Shown here: piece by piece, positions 52,945 through 63,515 of the stretch | How positions within the stretch are numbered: position 1 is the stretch's first letter | Layout of the letters: every line of letters begins with the position of its first letter | Origin: CAIPAT01 sp041665605 | GTDB taxonomy: Bacteria > Verrucomicrobiota > Lentisphaeria > Victivallales > Victivallaceae | DNA length: 64,000 nucleotides | Assembly (NCBI GenBank): GCA_041665605.1 | Contig: JBAYIO010000003.1 | Coordinates: forward strand, 1 to 64,000 | Reading direction: 5' to 3' | Made by a program: the position numbers and the translations under genes | The notes under the pieces: generated by a model | What the model was told of the DNA's origin: nothing | The model's database searches: none | Seen by the model: only the letters and a program-made list of their open reading frames with translations

Positions 52945-53988
52945 ATGGAATGTAACGACTCCTTGCCGATTGGATATGTTAGATATTGTGGTTCTGCTGT
53001 AACAGATGGTATATTTGACGCAAGAAAGTCTGCCAAGGCATTATTGGGGTTTGATTGCGCCTTTCGTTATTTTATATCTGAAGAGTTTCCCGAATTAAAA
53101 GGAGTTGATTTTGATTTGCCAGTAAAAATTAAAGAAGGATCTTGGGTAATAGAACTGGTAAACAATATATCTGAATTCATTAAGATTAATGGACTAACAG
53201 TTGCAGGCAATGTTGCCCTTACGACATATCTTGTTTCATTAGCAACCAAGGCCGCGAAAGATGGGATGTTTGAAACAGGTCCTATTAAGGATATCAATAA
53301 GGCTGCTCGGCAAGCGATGAAAAGCATTGCATATTTCGTAAAAATCGCGAAATATAGGAAAGGGCTAGGGAAGGATGTCGAATCAATCAAAGCTAAATTG
53401 GAAAAGATAGAAAATGAAGACATGATAGTTTTAATGATAGAAGAGAAAGAACATTTGGTTATACCGTTCAAATATTATAAGGCATTTCAAGAATGTCCAT
53501 CTGAAATACTTAGCCAGAGTACTAGTATTATTGATGAAACACTAGAAATGGAAATCGGCTATTGTGAAAACGGGAAGACATATTCAGAAACTATCACAAA
53601 TCAGGAAAAGGATATTTTTTGTTCTGAGGAAGAAGACTGCAATGATGTTCTTTTTCCCGAACTTGAGCATGGGATGAAAGTAATTCTCGCGGGAAAAATC
53701 ACGAGAAGTAATGAAAAAAGTAACTCTATCGGATTCGAGTATCAAAATCATGTTTTAACATGTATTCCAATTGGGAGAAATATCCAAAAATTCAAAGATA
53801 AAATAATTTCTCATTCTGATAATCATATTTATCCTCCTGTGAAAATTATTGGAATAATAGATAGAAAAGATCAATATGGTGGGTTTAAGGAGAAAAGACC
53901 AAGAATAAAATTCTCAAATGTTATTTCGTTGGAAACGGATAACGAGAAAGATGACTTATTCAATTATACAGGAATAGATATTAAATGA
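52945..53988 (+). CDS. Unrecognised 347-residue protein of the RT operon
   Basis: The soluble protein begins PIGYVRYCGSAVTDGIFDAR, a pattern loosely like uncharacterised accessory-region proteins with an N-terminal beta domain. It continues with a weakly hydrophobic helix region (about residues 92-113), a charged helical middle (DVESIKAKLEKIENED) and a C-terminal beta-rich part (GMKVILAGKITRSNEK; PRIKFSNVISLE) that could be an OB- or SH3-like nucleic-acid-binding fold. It starts 14 bases after the membrane-protein gene with AAAGGGA upstream, so it belongs to the same transcript. No enzyme motif is visible. Confidence 0.75.
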   Translation: MECNDSLPIGYVRYCGSAVTDGIFDARKSAKALLGFDCAFRYFISEEFPELKGVDFDLPVKIKEGSWVIELVNNISEFIKINGLTVAGNVALTTYLVSLATKAAKDGMFETGPIKDINKAARQAMKSIAYFVKIAKYRKGLGKDVESIKAKLEKIENEDMIVLMIEEKEHLVIPFKYYKAFQECPSEILSQSTSIIDETLEMEIGYCENGKTYSETITNQEKDIFCSEEEDCNDVLFPELEHGMKVILAGKITRSNEKSNSIGFEYQNHVLTCIPIGRNIQKFKDKIISHSDNHIYPPVKIIGIIDRKDQYGGFKEKRPRIKFSNVISLETDNEKDDLFNYTGIDIK

Positions 53989-54096
53989 TTTTTAAAATGC
54001 GTTGAAATAAATGTTGACAAGAGATGTGGAAAATTTTATTGTAGCGCAATAACACAACGATAATTGTCCTCTATCGCACAGTTCTTTGGCGATGAC

Positions 54097-54777
54097 TCAT
54101 TGCCTGTTTTCTTGTTGATCTCTCGTTTGAATGCGGACTCGGGTCATGCGTTCGCGGAGTCCGCCGTTCTGGACAAAGACCTTCTCCAGGCCGTCGAGCT
54201 GGTGGTCGAGCAAATAGGTTGCCTGGTGGATCAGGCAGATGGCGATATTGGCCACGACTTCGGCGGACCTCGTCTCCACAAATTCACGGAAAATCTCAAA
54301 AGTCAGCGGAGCGGTCATGCCCAGTTTCCGGACGTACCGGGCCTCGCTGCCTTGCTTGTTCCAGACGGCAAGGTCGCGAACCCGCAGAAAATCCCGGTAG
54401 TCCTCCAGCAGTTCCTCCAGGCTCGCACGGGCGACATTGGTGAGTTTTATTTCCATTTCTTTTGATGTTGGGGCGGCTTTACTGCCCTCGATGATGTTCT
54501 GCTTGCCGGAGCGGGCGGCCTGAACCATCTGGTCAATCGTGCGGTCGCCTTTGGTCAGGTATTTTTCGCAGAAACGCCAGGTGATCTGGTAGATCACATC
54601 GGATTTCTGGTAGGACAGCAGGGTCTGGTAATCTCCGCGAGGCCGGATTATGCGATCAGAAAACTGTGAAGACTGGGAAGACTGGGAAGACTGGGAAGAC
54701 TGGGATGAATTATTTGAAAAAGTTTTCTCCTGACTCCCAGAGCTCCCAGTATTCTCAGTATTCCCATCTTTTCTCAT
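54097..54777 (-). CDS. Four-helix-bundle (S23/IVS-like) protein with suffix domain
   Basis: The 226-residue protein has a helical core (YQKSDVIYQITWRF; DRTIDQMVQAARSGKQNIIE) typical of the four-helix-bundle family first seen in 23S rRNA intervening sequences. A C-terminal extension (VANIAICLIHQATYLLDHQL) is like the 'suffix' variant. The N-terminus is a low-complexity Ser/Gln tail encoded by a 9-base tandem repeat (SSQ units, about 54660-54705). The family is common in PVC and Bacteroidota genomes and probably binds nucleic acid or protein. It is unrelated in direction to the RT operon that ends about 110 bases away. Confidence 0.82.
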   Translation of the reverse strand: MRKDGNTENTGSSGSQEKTFSNNSSQSSQSSQSSQSSQFSDRIIRPRGDYQTLLSYQKSDVIYQITWRFCEKYLTKGDRTIDQMVQAARSGKQNIIEGSKAAPTSKEMEIKLTNVARASLEELLEDYRDFLRVRDLAVWNKQGSEARYVRKLGMTAPLTFEIFREFVETRSAEVVANIAICLIHQATYLLDHQLDGLEKVFVQNGGLRERMTRVRIQTRDQQENRQ

Positions 54778-54942
54778 AGTAAAAATCCTTTATTTTATTT
54801 ATTATAAATAGTTGCTTTTCATTGAAATTCAAGAGTTATCCCTCAGACTGGGTTATTTTTGAAATATTCTGCTTTCTTTTATCAAAAACGGTGTCACATT
54901 TAATTAACTTCTGTCAATACTATGCATAAAGAAGAATATTTA

Positions 54943-55479
54943 ATGAATGACCAAGAAGCAAAGCTGACAAAATTTGAGGTGCTGCTTAATCGCGATCACA
55001 AAAAGATCCTGGCTTTTTCTTTTTCTTTGGTTTCAGATGTTCACAAAGCCAGGGATATCGCGCAGGAAGCGATGATCACCGCCTTTAAAAAGCTGGAGGA
55101 ATACGACGAATCACGGGATTTCGGGAAATGGCTTCGCGGAATTGTCCGGATGAAGTACCTGGAGCATTTCAGGCACAACCGCGAAATCCCGATGAGCGAA
55201 GAGCTCATTGAACTGATAGATTCCAGTTACGCGCGGTGGGATGCCGCGGAAGAACATGCGCAGGCGGGTGAAACTTTATTTCAGGTTTTAAATGAATGCG
55301 TCGGCAAACTTAACGATGAGCAGAGAACGGTGATGGAGAAATTTTATTATCAGCGACAGAAAACCGGGGAAATCGCCAAGGCGGAAAATTTGAATGAAGC
55401 CACTGTCCGCAAGCGGCTGGAACGGGTCCGTTCCATGCTCAAGGCTTGCATTGACAGGAATCTGGCGGCGGCACAGTAA
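54943..55479 (+). CDS. Sigma-70 family RNA polymerase sigma factor (ECF-like, PVC type)
   Basis: The product of about 178 residues has a region-2 helix (SLVSDVHKARDIAQEAMITA) and a region-4 helix-turn-helix (TGEIAKAENLNEATVRKRLE), separated by a short linker. It belongs to the small sigma factors expanded in planctomycetes, verrucomicrobia and lentisphaerae. An in-frame ATG at 54922 gives 7 more residues, but the ATG at 54943 has an AAGAAG ribosome-binding site. The FecR-like gene follows after 15 bases, the usual sigma/regulator pairing. The regulated genes are probably the exported-protein genes downstream. Confidence 0.88.
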   Translation: MNDQEAKLTKFEVLLNRDHKKILAFSFSLVSDVHKARDIAQEAMITAFKKLEEYDESRDFGKWLRGIVRMKYLEHFRHNREIPMSEELIELIDSSYARWDAAEEHAQAGETLFQVLNECVGKLNDEQRTVMEKFYYQRQKTGEIAKAENLNEATVRKRLERVRSMLKACIDRNLAAAQ

Positions 55480-55494
55480 GACAGCGAGGAAAAT

Positions 55495-56445
55495 ATGGAA
55501 GAAAAATACAGCAATATGAATGAGAACGAAGAAAGACCCGAGCCGGGATTGCAGGCGGTTGACGGCCTGCTGCTGGAAATGGGACGCAACGGAACCGGGA
55601 ATGACAATGATTTCCTGCGCGAAGTCATGGCGGCGGTCCGCAAGGGCGATGACGTCCCGCCGGTGCATCATCATCACTTTTTCACCATGTTCCGCATTGT
55701 CGCTTCGCTGGCGGCGGCGCTGGCCGTCGTCTCCGCGGCAATCTTCATGTTCCATGACAGAATATTTACCGGGACCGTTGAGGATAAAGACAAAATGCCG
55801 TGCATTCTGGTCTGTTCGCCCGGCGGGCTGATTAAATCCGGCAGTAAAGAAGCGGCGATTGTCAACGGCATGAACCTGAAAGTGGATGATACCGTACACA
55901 TCTTCAAAGCCAAATCCGCCTTCGTTCAATTCTCGTGGCGGGCGTCAATGGAAATCGGATCGGGCAGCGTTATTCAGTTTAATGATATACATGCGGTTGC
56001 CGCCGGGGATAAGCGGCAGAAGCTGTCCGGCACCGGCATCACGCTGAAAGACGGCGTAATTCAGGCGGATATTTCCGGGCTGAAGGACGGCGACGCGTTT
56101 ACTGTGGCGACCGCCCAGGGCGTGTTCATGACACAGAAATCCAGTTTTGTCCTGGTCGAAACGCCGGAGCTATGCTTTATGGAAGTGAAAGAGGGGAGTG
56201 TCCGGTTCAAGGGTGAAAACGGTTCGCTGTCAGTCATTGACGCCGGACAGTCCAAAGTTATTTACGGGACCGGTACCGGCCTCGCCGCCGGCACGGCTGA
56301 TTCCGCCGCGGTCATCAGCGAATATAAGAGCCGGCTGACGCTGCAGAGCCGGGATATCGAGGAACTGCTGCTGCAGTTGTCCAGGAAGAAAAAAGCGGAT
56401 ATCTGTTTGAGAGAAATTGTCAGAAAAAGAAATATCTCTTTATAA
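55495..56445 (+). CDS. FecR-domain membrane protein (putative sigma regulator)
   Basis: The 316-residue protein has a cytoplasmic N-terminus with a short His-rich run (PPVHHHHFF), one membrane helix at about residues 65-88 (IVASLAAALAVVSAAIF) and a FecR-like beta domain outside the membrane (PGGLIKSGSKEAAIVNGMNL; FMEVKEGSVRFKGENGSLSV). FecR-type proteins transmit a periplasmic state to their cognate sigma factor. A C-terminal helical tail (RLTLQSRDIEELLLQLSRKK) is extra. It is coupled to the sigma gene immediately upstream. Confidence 0.82.
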   Translation: MEEKYSNMNENEERPEPGLQAVDGLLLEMGRNGTGNDNDFLREVMAAVRKGDDVPPVHHHHFFTMFRIVASLAAALAVVSAAIFMFHDRIFTGTVEDKDKMPCILVCSPGGLIKSGSKEAAIVNGMNLKVDDTVHIFKAKSAFVQFSWRASMEIGSGSVIQFNDIHAVAAGDKRQKLSGTGITLKDGVIQADISGLKDGDAFTVATAQGVFMTQKSSFVLVETPELCFMEVKEGSVRFKGENGSLSVIDAGQSKVIYGTGTGLAAGTADSAAVISEYKSRLTLQSRDIEELLLQLSRKKKADICLREIVRKRNISL

Positions 56446-56467
56446 ATGTGATCTTGAGGAGTAGTTA

Positions 56468-57643
56468 ATGAAGAAAACGCACTTTCTTGTCGTGGCCGCG
56501 CTGCTGCTTTCCGCATTGAGCCCGGCCTCCCGCGCTGAAGAAAAGTCAGCCTGCCTGGAAGGATTCGATCCGGCCGCGCCCAAAGCCGCGCCTTTCATCG
56601 ACAAATACACAAATTATGAAAAAAAGCAGACGCCAAGCCTGTGGGAATATCCGCTTGACGGCACGCTTACCTTAACCTGGACTTCGCAGCCCGTTCCTGA
56701 CGGTCTCCGCGGCAAACCGGTGATGTTCGCCATCGAGGCGGGGCTCGGCGCCAGCAAGGGTGCCGACGGCTGGCATGAACTCTCCGTGAACGGCAAAAAA
56801 ATCCTGCGCTTCAATACTCCGTACGGGGAGAAACTCGTCTGGCGGGATCACGACTGCACAGTTACTTTCCATGCGCTGCTTGTGGATGGAAACGATGACC
56901 TGATCGGGATAATGTACCTGGAAATCGCCCCGGCATATCTTAATTACGGACAGCCGCAGACGTTTTCAGTCAGAGGCGAAAACAATAACGCAAAGAACTG
57001 GTTCATGCTGTTCGAAGGCGGCATCATGCCGGACAACCCCGGACGGATTCAACTGGGAAATAAAGTTGGCAGAAGAATTGCCGGGATTAAAAGCGTTGCG
57101 CCGGAAATGCCGGCCGAATATATCGCCAAATGGCGCGGACGGAAAGCTGCCGCCTGGTCCGCCTCCGCCGCGCCGGTAAATTCGCCGGATGCGGTAAATG
57201 TAACGGTTGCCGGAAAAAGCGACAGCGCGCTCCGGCAGGAAATCGAAGACGCCATTGCCGGGCAGCGCTGGATTAATGAAGTTTATCCGGATCAGCAGGC
57301 TTTGCAGCAGATTTCCGCCGGGCATGTCGAATGGCTGAAAAAGCTTGATTGCGTCCTGTGGGTGTCCAGTCCGGGCGAGATCCGGCGCTACGCGGAATTG
57401 CGGAAAAAACTGAAAGTCGAAGTCGTCAGCAAAGACGAATCCCGGCATCTGGTAACCATCGCGCCGTCCGGCGACGCGGTATCGTTGACCGTGCAGGTCC
57501 CGCTGCCCAAGTCCGCATGGGACGCTGAAGTTTATACTGACGGAGCCCGGACAGACTCCGGCTGCATCTATCTGAAAGAGGACAAAGGGGTGAGTTTTGA
57601 TCTGAAACCGGGTCAATCCGCCGAAATCCGGCTTAAACAGTAA
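56468..57643 (+). CDS. Exported protein of unknown function
   Basis: The 391-residue protein has a clear Sec signal peptide (KKTHFLVVAALLLSALSPAS, cleavage probably after SRA at about residue 23). The first 180 mature residues look like a beta-sandwich with a carbohydrate-binding flavour (GTLTLTWTSQPVPDGLRGKP). The rest alternates helices and strands and ends in a beta domain. I recognise no catalytic motif. It follows the sigma/FecR pair by 22 bases and precedes an FGE-like gene, all on one strand, suggesting a common regulon of envelope proteins. Confidence 0.7.
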   Translation: MKKTHFLVVAALLLSALSPASRAEEKSACLEGFDPAAPKAAPFIDKYTNYEKKQTPSLWEYPLDGTLTLTWTSQPVPDGLRGKPVMFAIEAGLGASKGADGWHELSVNGKKILRFNTPYGEKLVWRDHDCTVTFHALLVDGNDDLIGIMYLEIAPAYLNYGQPQTFSVRGENNNAKNWFMLFEGGIMPDNPGRIQLGNKVGRRIAGIKSVAPEMPAEYIAKWRGRKAAAWSASAAPVNSPDAVNVTVAGKSDSALRQEIEDAIAGQRWINEVYPDQQALQQISAGHVEWLKKLDCVLWVSSPGEIRRYAELRKKLKVEVVSKDESRHLVTIAPSGDAVSLTVQVPLPKSAWDAEVYTDGARTDSGCIYLKEDKGVSFDLKPGQSAEIRLKQ

Positions 57644-57679
57644 TCAGACATTTTTTTTAAACTTAAGGAGCAAAGGCAA

Positions 57680-58540
<861 letters not shown>

Positions 58541-58721
58541 CCTGTGTTTTTGTACCGTTCTCCTGAATGCTTTTCGTGCCGCCTGTTCGTTACATACCAG
58601 CCGGTATGCGCCTCGCAGGCAACCCGAAAATCAAATCAGGATATTCGTTAAAAATTCAACAGTTTATTTTGTTCCAGATCCTTGATAATTCTTAAAAAAT
58701 TAATATTTAAGGAAACAGATC

Positions 58722-60098
58722 ATGTTGTTTCATACGTGGACTTTCGTCATTTTTTTCACCATCACGATGGCGGTTTATCTGCTGCTGCGGCGGCACGCCG
58801 CCTGGCGTCTGCTGTGGCTGCTGATCGCGTCTTATGTGTTTTACGGCTGGTGGAATCCGCTGTTCCTGATCCTGATTTTTTATTCCACCTCGCTGGAGTA
58901 TCTGGCCGGGCTGATGATCGCCGACACCAGATATAAAAAGACCTGGCTGGCCGTCTGTCTGCTGAACAGCGTCTTCATGCTGGGATTTTTCAAGTACGCC
59001 GGATTTTTCACGGAGAATCTGCGGACGCTGTTTATTATCCTGCACGTTCCGCTGGACGTGCCGGTCGCGAATATCCTGCTGCCGGTCGGGATTTCGTTCT
59101 TCACCTTCCAGTCCATGAGCTACATCATTGATGTTTATTACAAAAAAGTGAAAGTGGAAAGGTTCTTTATCCGCTATGCGGCGTTTGTCGCGATGTTTCC
59201 GCAGATGGTGGCCGGTCCGATCGAGCGCGGCCGCAATATCCTGCCGCAGCTCCGGCATATTCCGGTCATCCGCAAACTTGATGTTTCCGACGGTCTGTCG
59301 CTGTTCCTGATCGGGCTGGTGAAAAAAGTGGTGCTGGCGGATTTTCTGGCGATTTATGTGGACAAAGTCTATAATAATCCTTCCTTTTACGACAGCACGA
59401 CGCTGATTTTCGCGACCTACGCGTTCGCCTGGCAGATATACTTCGACTTCAGCGGCTATACCGACATGGCGCGGGGGGTGGCCAAAGCCATGGGCATCCG
59501 GCTGATGCTGAACTTCAACAATCCATACACCGCGGTCGATATCGGCGATTTCTGGCGGCGCTGGCATATCAGTCTTTCCTCATGGTTCAAAGATTATGTG
59601 TATGTGCCGCTCGGCGGCAACCGCGGCTTCAAATACAAGGTTTACTGGAACGTGCTGCTGACCATGGTGATTTCCGGTTTCTGGCACGGCGCGGCCTGGA
59701 CATTCATCATCTGGGGCGCATTGAACGGTCTCGGCCGGGTGCTGACCATAGACTTGGAAAAAACTCAATTCTATCTGAAAACCCCGAAAATCATCAAGCA
59801 GTTGCTGGTGTTTCATTTTATCTGTCTGACCTGGATCTTTTTCCGTGCGGCCAGTCTGCCCGACGCCATGCTGATTCTCCGGAAAATATGCCAGTTCACT
59901 AATGCCAGTCCGGAAATCCCGGTATTTCTGTTTGGCGCGGTCGGGCTGATCTGGGTATATCAGCTCATCTTCAGTTCCAAATACAAATGGCTGCTGGAAA
60001 ACTCTTTCGTCCGGGTCGGCGGAATGGTGACGGCGCTGGTTCTGTTCCTGATTTTTTCCACTGCCGCCAATAAACAGTTTATCTATTTTCAATTTTAA
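58722..60098 (+). CDS. MBOAT-family O-acyltransferase
   Basis: This 458-residue polytopic membrane protein has about 10 or more helices and resembles AlgI/DltB-type acyltransferases. It shows QMVAGPIERGRNILPQL, FWRRWHISLSSWFKDYVYVP and the catalytic-His segment SGFWHGAAWTFIIWG near residue 325. It moves acetyl groups across the membrane for exopolysaccharide or cell-wall O-acetylation. AAGGAAA precedes the ATG. The SGNH-type protein gene follows after 17 bases, the standard partner pair. Confidence 0.93.
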   Translation: MLFHTWTFVIFFTITMAVYLLLRRHAAWRLLWLLIASYVFYGWWNPLFLILIFYSTSLEYLAGLMIADTRYKKTWLAVCLLNSVFMLGFFKYAGFFTENLRTLFIILHVPLDVPVANILLPVGISFFTFQSMSYIIDVYYKKVKVERFFIRYAAFVAMFPQMVAGPIERGRNILPQLRHIPVIRKLDVSDGLSLFLIGLVKKVVLADFLAIYVDKVYNNPSFYDSTTLIFATYAFAWQIYFDFSGYTDMARGVAKAMGIRLMLNFNNPYTAVDIGDFWRRWHISLSSWFKDYVYVPLGGNRGFKYKVYWNVLLTMVISGFWHGAAWTFIIWGALNGLGRVLTIDLEKTQFYLKTPKIIKQLLVFHFICLTWIFFRAASLPDAMLILRKICQFTNASPEIPVFLFGAVGLIWVYQLIFSSKYKWLLENSFVRVGGMVTALVLFLIFSTAANKQFIYFQF

Positions 60099-60115
60099 GT
60101 CTGGAGTGACATGGC

Positions 60116-61234
60116 ATGAGAAAAAGAAGAGTTTTCGGTTCCAACACCTTTCGCCTGAGTTTCAAGGAGCTGGCGGTTACCGGAGCCATTATTATCATCG
60201 GAGTTCTGTTCCTGCTGCCGTACATCTGGGGCGGAATCGAGAAAATCCGGACCGGCAATGAATTCCGCATCGCCTACGATTCCCGCGATGATTACTGGGT
60301 TTACAAAAAATGGGCGGACAAGGCCGCGGAAGAGTATCCGGTAATCTTTCTCGGAGACTCCGTCGTCTGGGGCATGTATGTTGACAGCGGCAGCACCCTG
60401 TCGGCCAAGCTCAACCGCAAACTGAACCGTCAGGCCGTCGCCAATCTGGCGATTGACGGAATGCACAGCGTCGCGCTGGAGGGGCTGTTGAAATACTACG
60501 GCGGCGCGATTAAAAACAAGACGGTCATCCTGCATTACAATCCGCTGTGGATGAACAGCCGGAAATACGATTTGAGCGATGACGAGGAAATGCAGGTGCA
60601 CCATCCGCGCCTGATTCCGCAATTCTCTCCGAAATATAAATGCTATACCGAAAGTTTCAGCGGCAGACTTAATATCTGCCGGGAACGGAATATCCCGTTT
60701 TTCAGTCTGCTCAATCACATCCGGCTGGCCTTTTTCAACAACGAGGAGTTGAACCAGTGGATGATCGACAATCCTTACAAAACTCCGTTTTCACAAATTT
60801 CCATGACGGTCGATCCGTGCGAAAAAGAGAAGACAAACAGCAGCGAAAACTGGAAGCAGAAAGGAATTACCGCGCAGGAGTGGGAATGGGTGCCGCTGGA
60901 TAAATCATACCAATGGCAGGCCTTCACCAATGTCGTTAAACTGCTCCGGGAACGCGGCAACCGGGTCTGCGTAATGGTCGGGCCGCTCAATCCGTACATG
61001 CTGACTCCCGCCAGTCTGGTCAAATTCCGGAAGCTTCAGCAGGATATCTGCGCATGGCTGAGTAAGCAGAATGTCGAATATATGCTGGTGCCGGATCTGC
61101 CGTCGGAAATGTATGCCGACGCCAGCCATCCGCTGGATAAAGGATACGATGTTATTGCCGATAATTTGCTGAAAACATCATTTTTAGATAATAATATTAA
61201 TCAGGGAGCAGTATTATGTTCAGTCAAAAAGTGA
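60116..61234 (+). CDS. Membrane-anchored SGNH-type acetyltransferase partner (AlgJ/AlgX-like)
   Basis: The 372-residue protein has one N-terminal membrane helix (about residues 20-41, AVTGAIIIIGVLFLLPYIW) and an extracytoplasmic SGNH-hydrolase domain. The latter shows FLGDSVVWGMY near residue 80 (nucleophile Ser in GDS) and a C-terminal DASHPLDKGYDVIA with the Asp-x-x-His pair. Such proteins accept acetyl groups delivered by the MBOAT partner and transfer them to a polysaccharide. The polymer is not identifiable from this window. Confidence 0.82.
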   Translation: MRKRRVFGSNTFRLSFKELAVTGAIIIIGVLFLLPYIWGGIEKIRTGNEFRIAYDSRDDYWVYKKWADKAAEEYPVIFLGDSVVWGMYVDSGSTLSAKLNRKLNRQAVANLAIDGMHSVALEGLLKYYGGAIKNKTVILHYNPLWMNSRKYDLSDDEEMQVHHPRLIPQFSPKYKCYTESFSGRLNICRERNIPFFSLLNHIRLAFFNNEELNQWMIDNPYKTPFSQISMTVDPCEKEKTNSSENWKQKGITAQEWEWVPLDKSYQWQAFTNVVKLLRERGNRVCVMVGPLNPYMLTPASLVKFRKLQQDICAWLSKQNVEYMLVPDLPSEMYADASHPLDKGYDVIADNLLKTSFLDNNINQGAVLCSVKK

Positions 61235-61268
61235 AATATATTTACAAACAATACAAAGGGGCTGGAAA

Positions 61269-63497
61269 ATGAAGACAATGGTGTTGATTTTTGCGTTGAT
61301 ACTGGCGCTGACGGCTGGAAATGCAACAATGGCGCAGGGCAGTGCCGGCGGCCTGGTTAAGAACGGCGGCTTTGAGGATGGCGTCCAGGGGGCGCTTCCG
61401 GCTGGCTGCGGCATCGAGAAAGAGAACGGCGCCGCGGGAACTGTCGCAATTGACAACAGCCAGTCACATTCCGGGAAACAGAGTGTTCTGGTCAATATGA
61501 CAAGCGCTTCCGGGTATCTGCACCCCAGCCTGAACGCCACCCTGAAACCGGGCTGCTATATATTGCGGGTATGGGCGAAGGCGGAGCCGGAACAGTCATT
61601 CCAGATGCAAATATACGACAGCCGCGCATGGTCGCAGAATAAACCTGCCGCCTTGCAATTGGAGGGTAAAGGCATCCTGACCAAGGAATGTCGCGCGAAC
61701 AGCAGGGAATGGAGCAAGTTTGAAGTAGACGTGGATGTCACGGAGGAGTTTCCAGCCTCCATCCAGATCGGCCTGACTAAACCAGGGAAGCTGTGGCTGG
61801 ACGATGTTGAGATAGTTCCGTCAGGTAAGACATTGCAGGAAAAACCGGCTGCCGTCAGGATAAAACAGTCAGAACAAAATCTCGAAATCCAAAACAGCAG
61901 AATTGCCTTGAATATTGCCAAAGGCAATCCGGGCACCGTGCTGTCGTATATGCAGGGAGATCGTTTGTGCAATGCGGTTTCGCTGAATGCGTTTCAGCAG
62001 GGCAATGCCGCATCCGCCAGTTCATTTAAAGTCGTCAAAGACACGCCGGAACTGGCTGTAGTGGAAGTCGTTTATAGTTTTGCCGCCGGCCAGGATGTAA
62101 CTGTGACTTATTCCGTCAAAAACGGTTTTGAATATGTGGAGGCGGAGTCGGATTTTGCTCAAGGCAAAGCGGCGATCCTGACCGCCATGAAAAGCGAAGT
62201 GCTGGTATTGCCGGACTTTCTGGCCGATTCCATGGTCTTCTATCCGGAATCAGCACCGGCGGCAGCAATGAACATCCCCGCCGATAATCATTTACTGGTA
62301 AACCTGATTGACAATGGCGGCGCCATGCTGGCACTGTTATGGGATTCGCCTAAAATGAGCATTACTGAAACTAAAAAAGGTAATCTGTTCGAATCGGCAG
62401 CGCTGTCCGCCGGGGCTAAAACCAGGTTCTGGATCGGCGTACTCGCCGTCAAGGGGATCTGGTACAAGGCCGTTGAAAAACTTAATTCAGGCAGTTTTAC
62501 CGCACTGAACTGGACTCCGCCGTTTCCGGCTGAATGGAAACTGGCAACATTTCTGGACAAGGGCTTTCATGTTGACACTCCCACTTGTGAATCCTGGCTT
62601 CTGATCCCGAAAGGCACTAGCGGACATATTGGCAACGGCGTCGGTTTCATCAATCTTTCCGCCTGGCAGGCCTGGTCTTCCGATTTAGGCGGATTCGTTT
62701 ACCCGTGCTATCTTCAGGACAATAAGGCTTTCGCCAAATACCCCATGCTTCAACTGGGAAAAAACTCTGTCTTCAATGCCGCACCGGCACTGATCTACGC
62801 CCTGACCGGCACCGGCAAAACCCCGGCCGGCATCACCATGCCTAAAAATGCCTTGCGGAAACTGTTGCCCCAGGCGCTGAACAACCGTCTTGAAGCGATG
62901 AACTCCCCCAGGAACCACTACCCTGCCACCTGCGGCACTACCGAAAAAGTGGAAAAGATTTTTTACCGCAGCGAGTCTGCCGGAGAAAAGAAACAGATTC
63001 AGGATGCATTTGTCCAAATGAATCTGTTTGTCCAGGCCATTCGCGGGCGCATTGAAGATTATGCCGCCTGGCAGCTTAAAATGGTAAAAATGCTTGAGGA
63101 GCAAAAACGGATTAATCCCCGGCTCGATCCGTTAATCAATGAACTCGAAAAAGAACTGACGCAAATTAGCTGGTACTATGCTAAATCAAAGGACAATATG
63201 AAAACTCCGCCATATTGCACCGCATTGACTGAAAAAGTAATTGCGCTGTGCGACGCAAAGCTGTCCGACGAAGAAAAAGAGGAACAGTGCAAGGGACTGG
63301 GGCGGCAGATCCGCACTATCGGCGGCAGTCAGGACGGCACGGTTGCCCAATTCAGATCTGTCGTCAAGGCTGTCCGTCAGGACGCTACGCGCAAGCTGAT
63401 GACAGCGACAGCGCCGCAGGAAAGGGAATTGCTGGAAAATGTCAGGACTGAAACCGGCGTGATGCTGAACAGCCGGCTGGGCATGGAAGGCAAGTAA
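61269..63497 (+). CDS. Large exported protein with N-terminal carbohydrate-binding-like domain
   Basis: The 742-residue protein has a signal peptide (VLIFALILALTAGNATMAQG). A jelly-roll domain at about residues 29-190 reads like CBM4/9-type modules (LVKNGGFEDG; SHSGKQSVLVNM; LKPGCYILRVWAKAEPEQ; LWLDDVEIVPSG). The centre is beta-rich and of unknown type, and the last 180 residues are helical. No glycoside-hydrolase signature is evident. It probably binds or processes polysaccharide at the cell surface and shares its strand with the O-acetylation pair, 34 bases after the SGNH gene. Confidence 0.7.
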   Translation: MKTMVLIFALILALTAGNATMAQGSAGGLVKNGGFEDGVQGALPAGCGIEKENGAAGTVAIDNSQSHSGKQSVLVNMTSASGYLHPSLNATLKPGCYILRVWAKAEPEQSFQMQIYDSRAWSQNKPAALQLEGKGILTKECRANSREWSKFEVDVDVTEEFPASIQIGLTKPGKLWLDDVEIVPSGKTLQEKPAAVRIKQSEQNLEIQNSRIALNIAKGNPGTVLSYMQGDRLCNAVSLNAFQQGNAASASSFKVVKDTPELAVVEVVYSFAAGQDVTVTYSVKNGFEYVEAESDFAQGKAAILTAMKSEVLVLPDFLADSMVFYPESAPAAAMNIPADNHLLVNLIDNGGAMLALLWDSPKMSITETKKGNLFESAALSAGAKTRFWIGVLAVKGIWYKAVEKLNSGSFTALNWTPPFPAEWKLATFLDKGFHVDTPTCESWLLIPKGTSGHIGNGVGFINLSAWQAWSSDLGGFVYPCYLQDNKAFAKYPMLQLGKNSVFNAAPALIYALTGTGKTPAGITMPKNALRKLLPQALNNRLEAMNSPRNHYPATCGTTEKVEKIFYRSESAGEKKQIQDAFVQMNLFVQAIRGRIEDYAAWQLKMVKMLEEQKRINPRLDPLINELEKELTQISWYYAKSKDNMKTPPYCTALTEKVIALCDAKLSDEEKEEQCKGLGRQIRTIGGSQDGTVAQFRSVVKAVRQDATRKLMTATAPQERELLENVRTETGVMLNSRLGMEGK

Positions 63498-63515
63498 TTG
63501 ATATTAAAAATTGAT

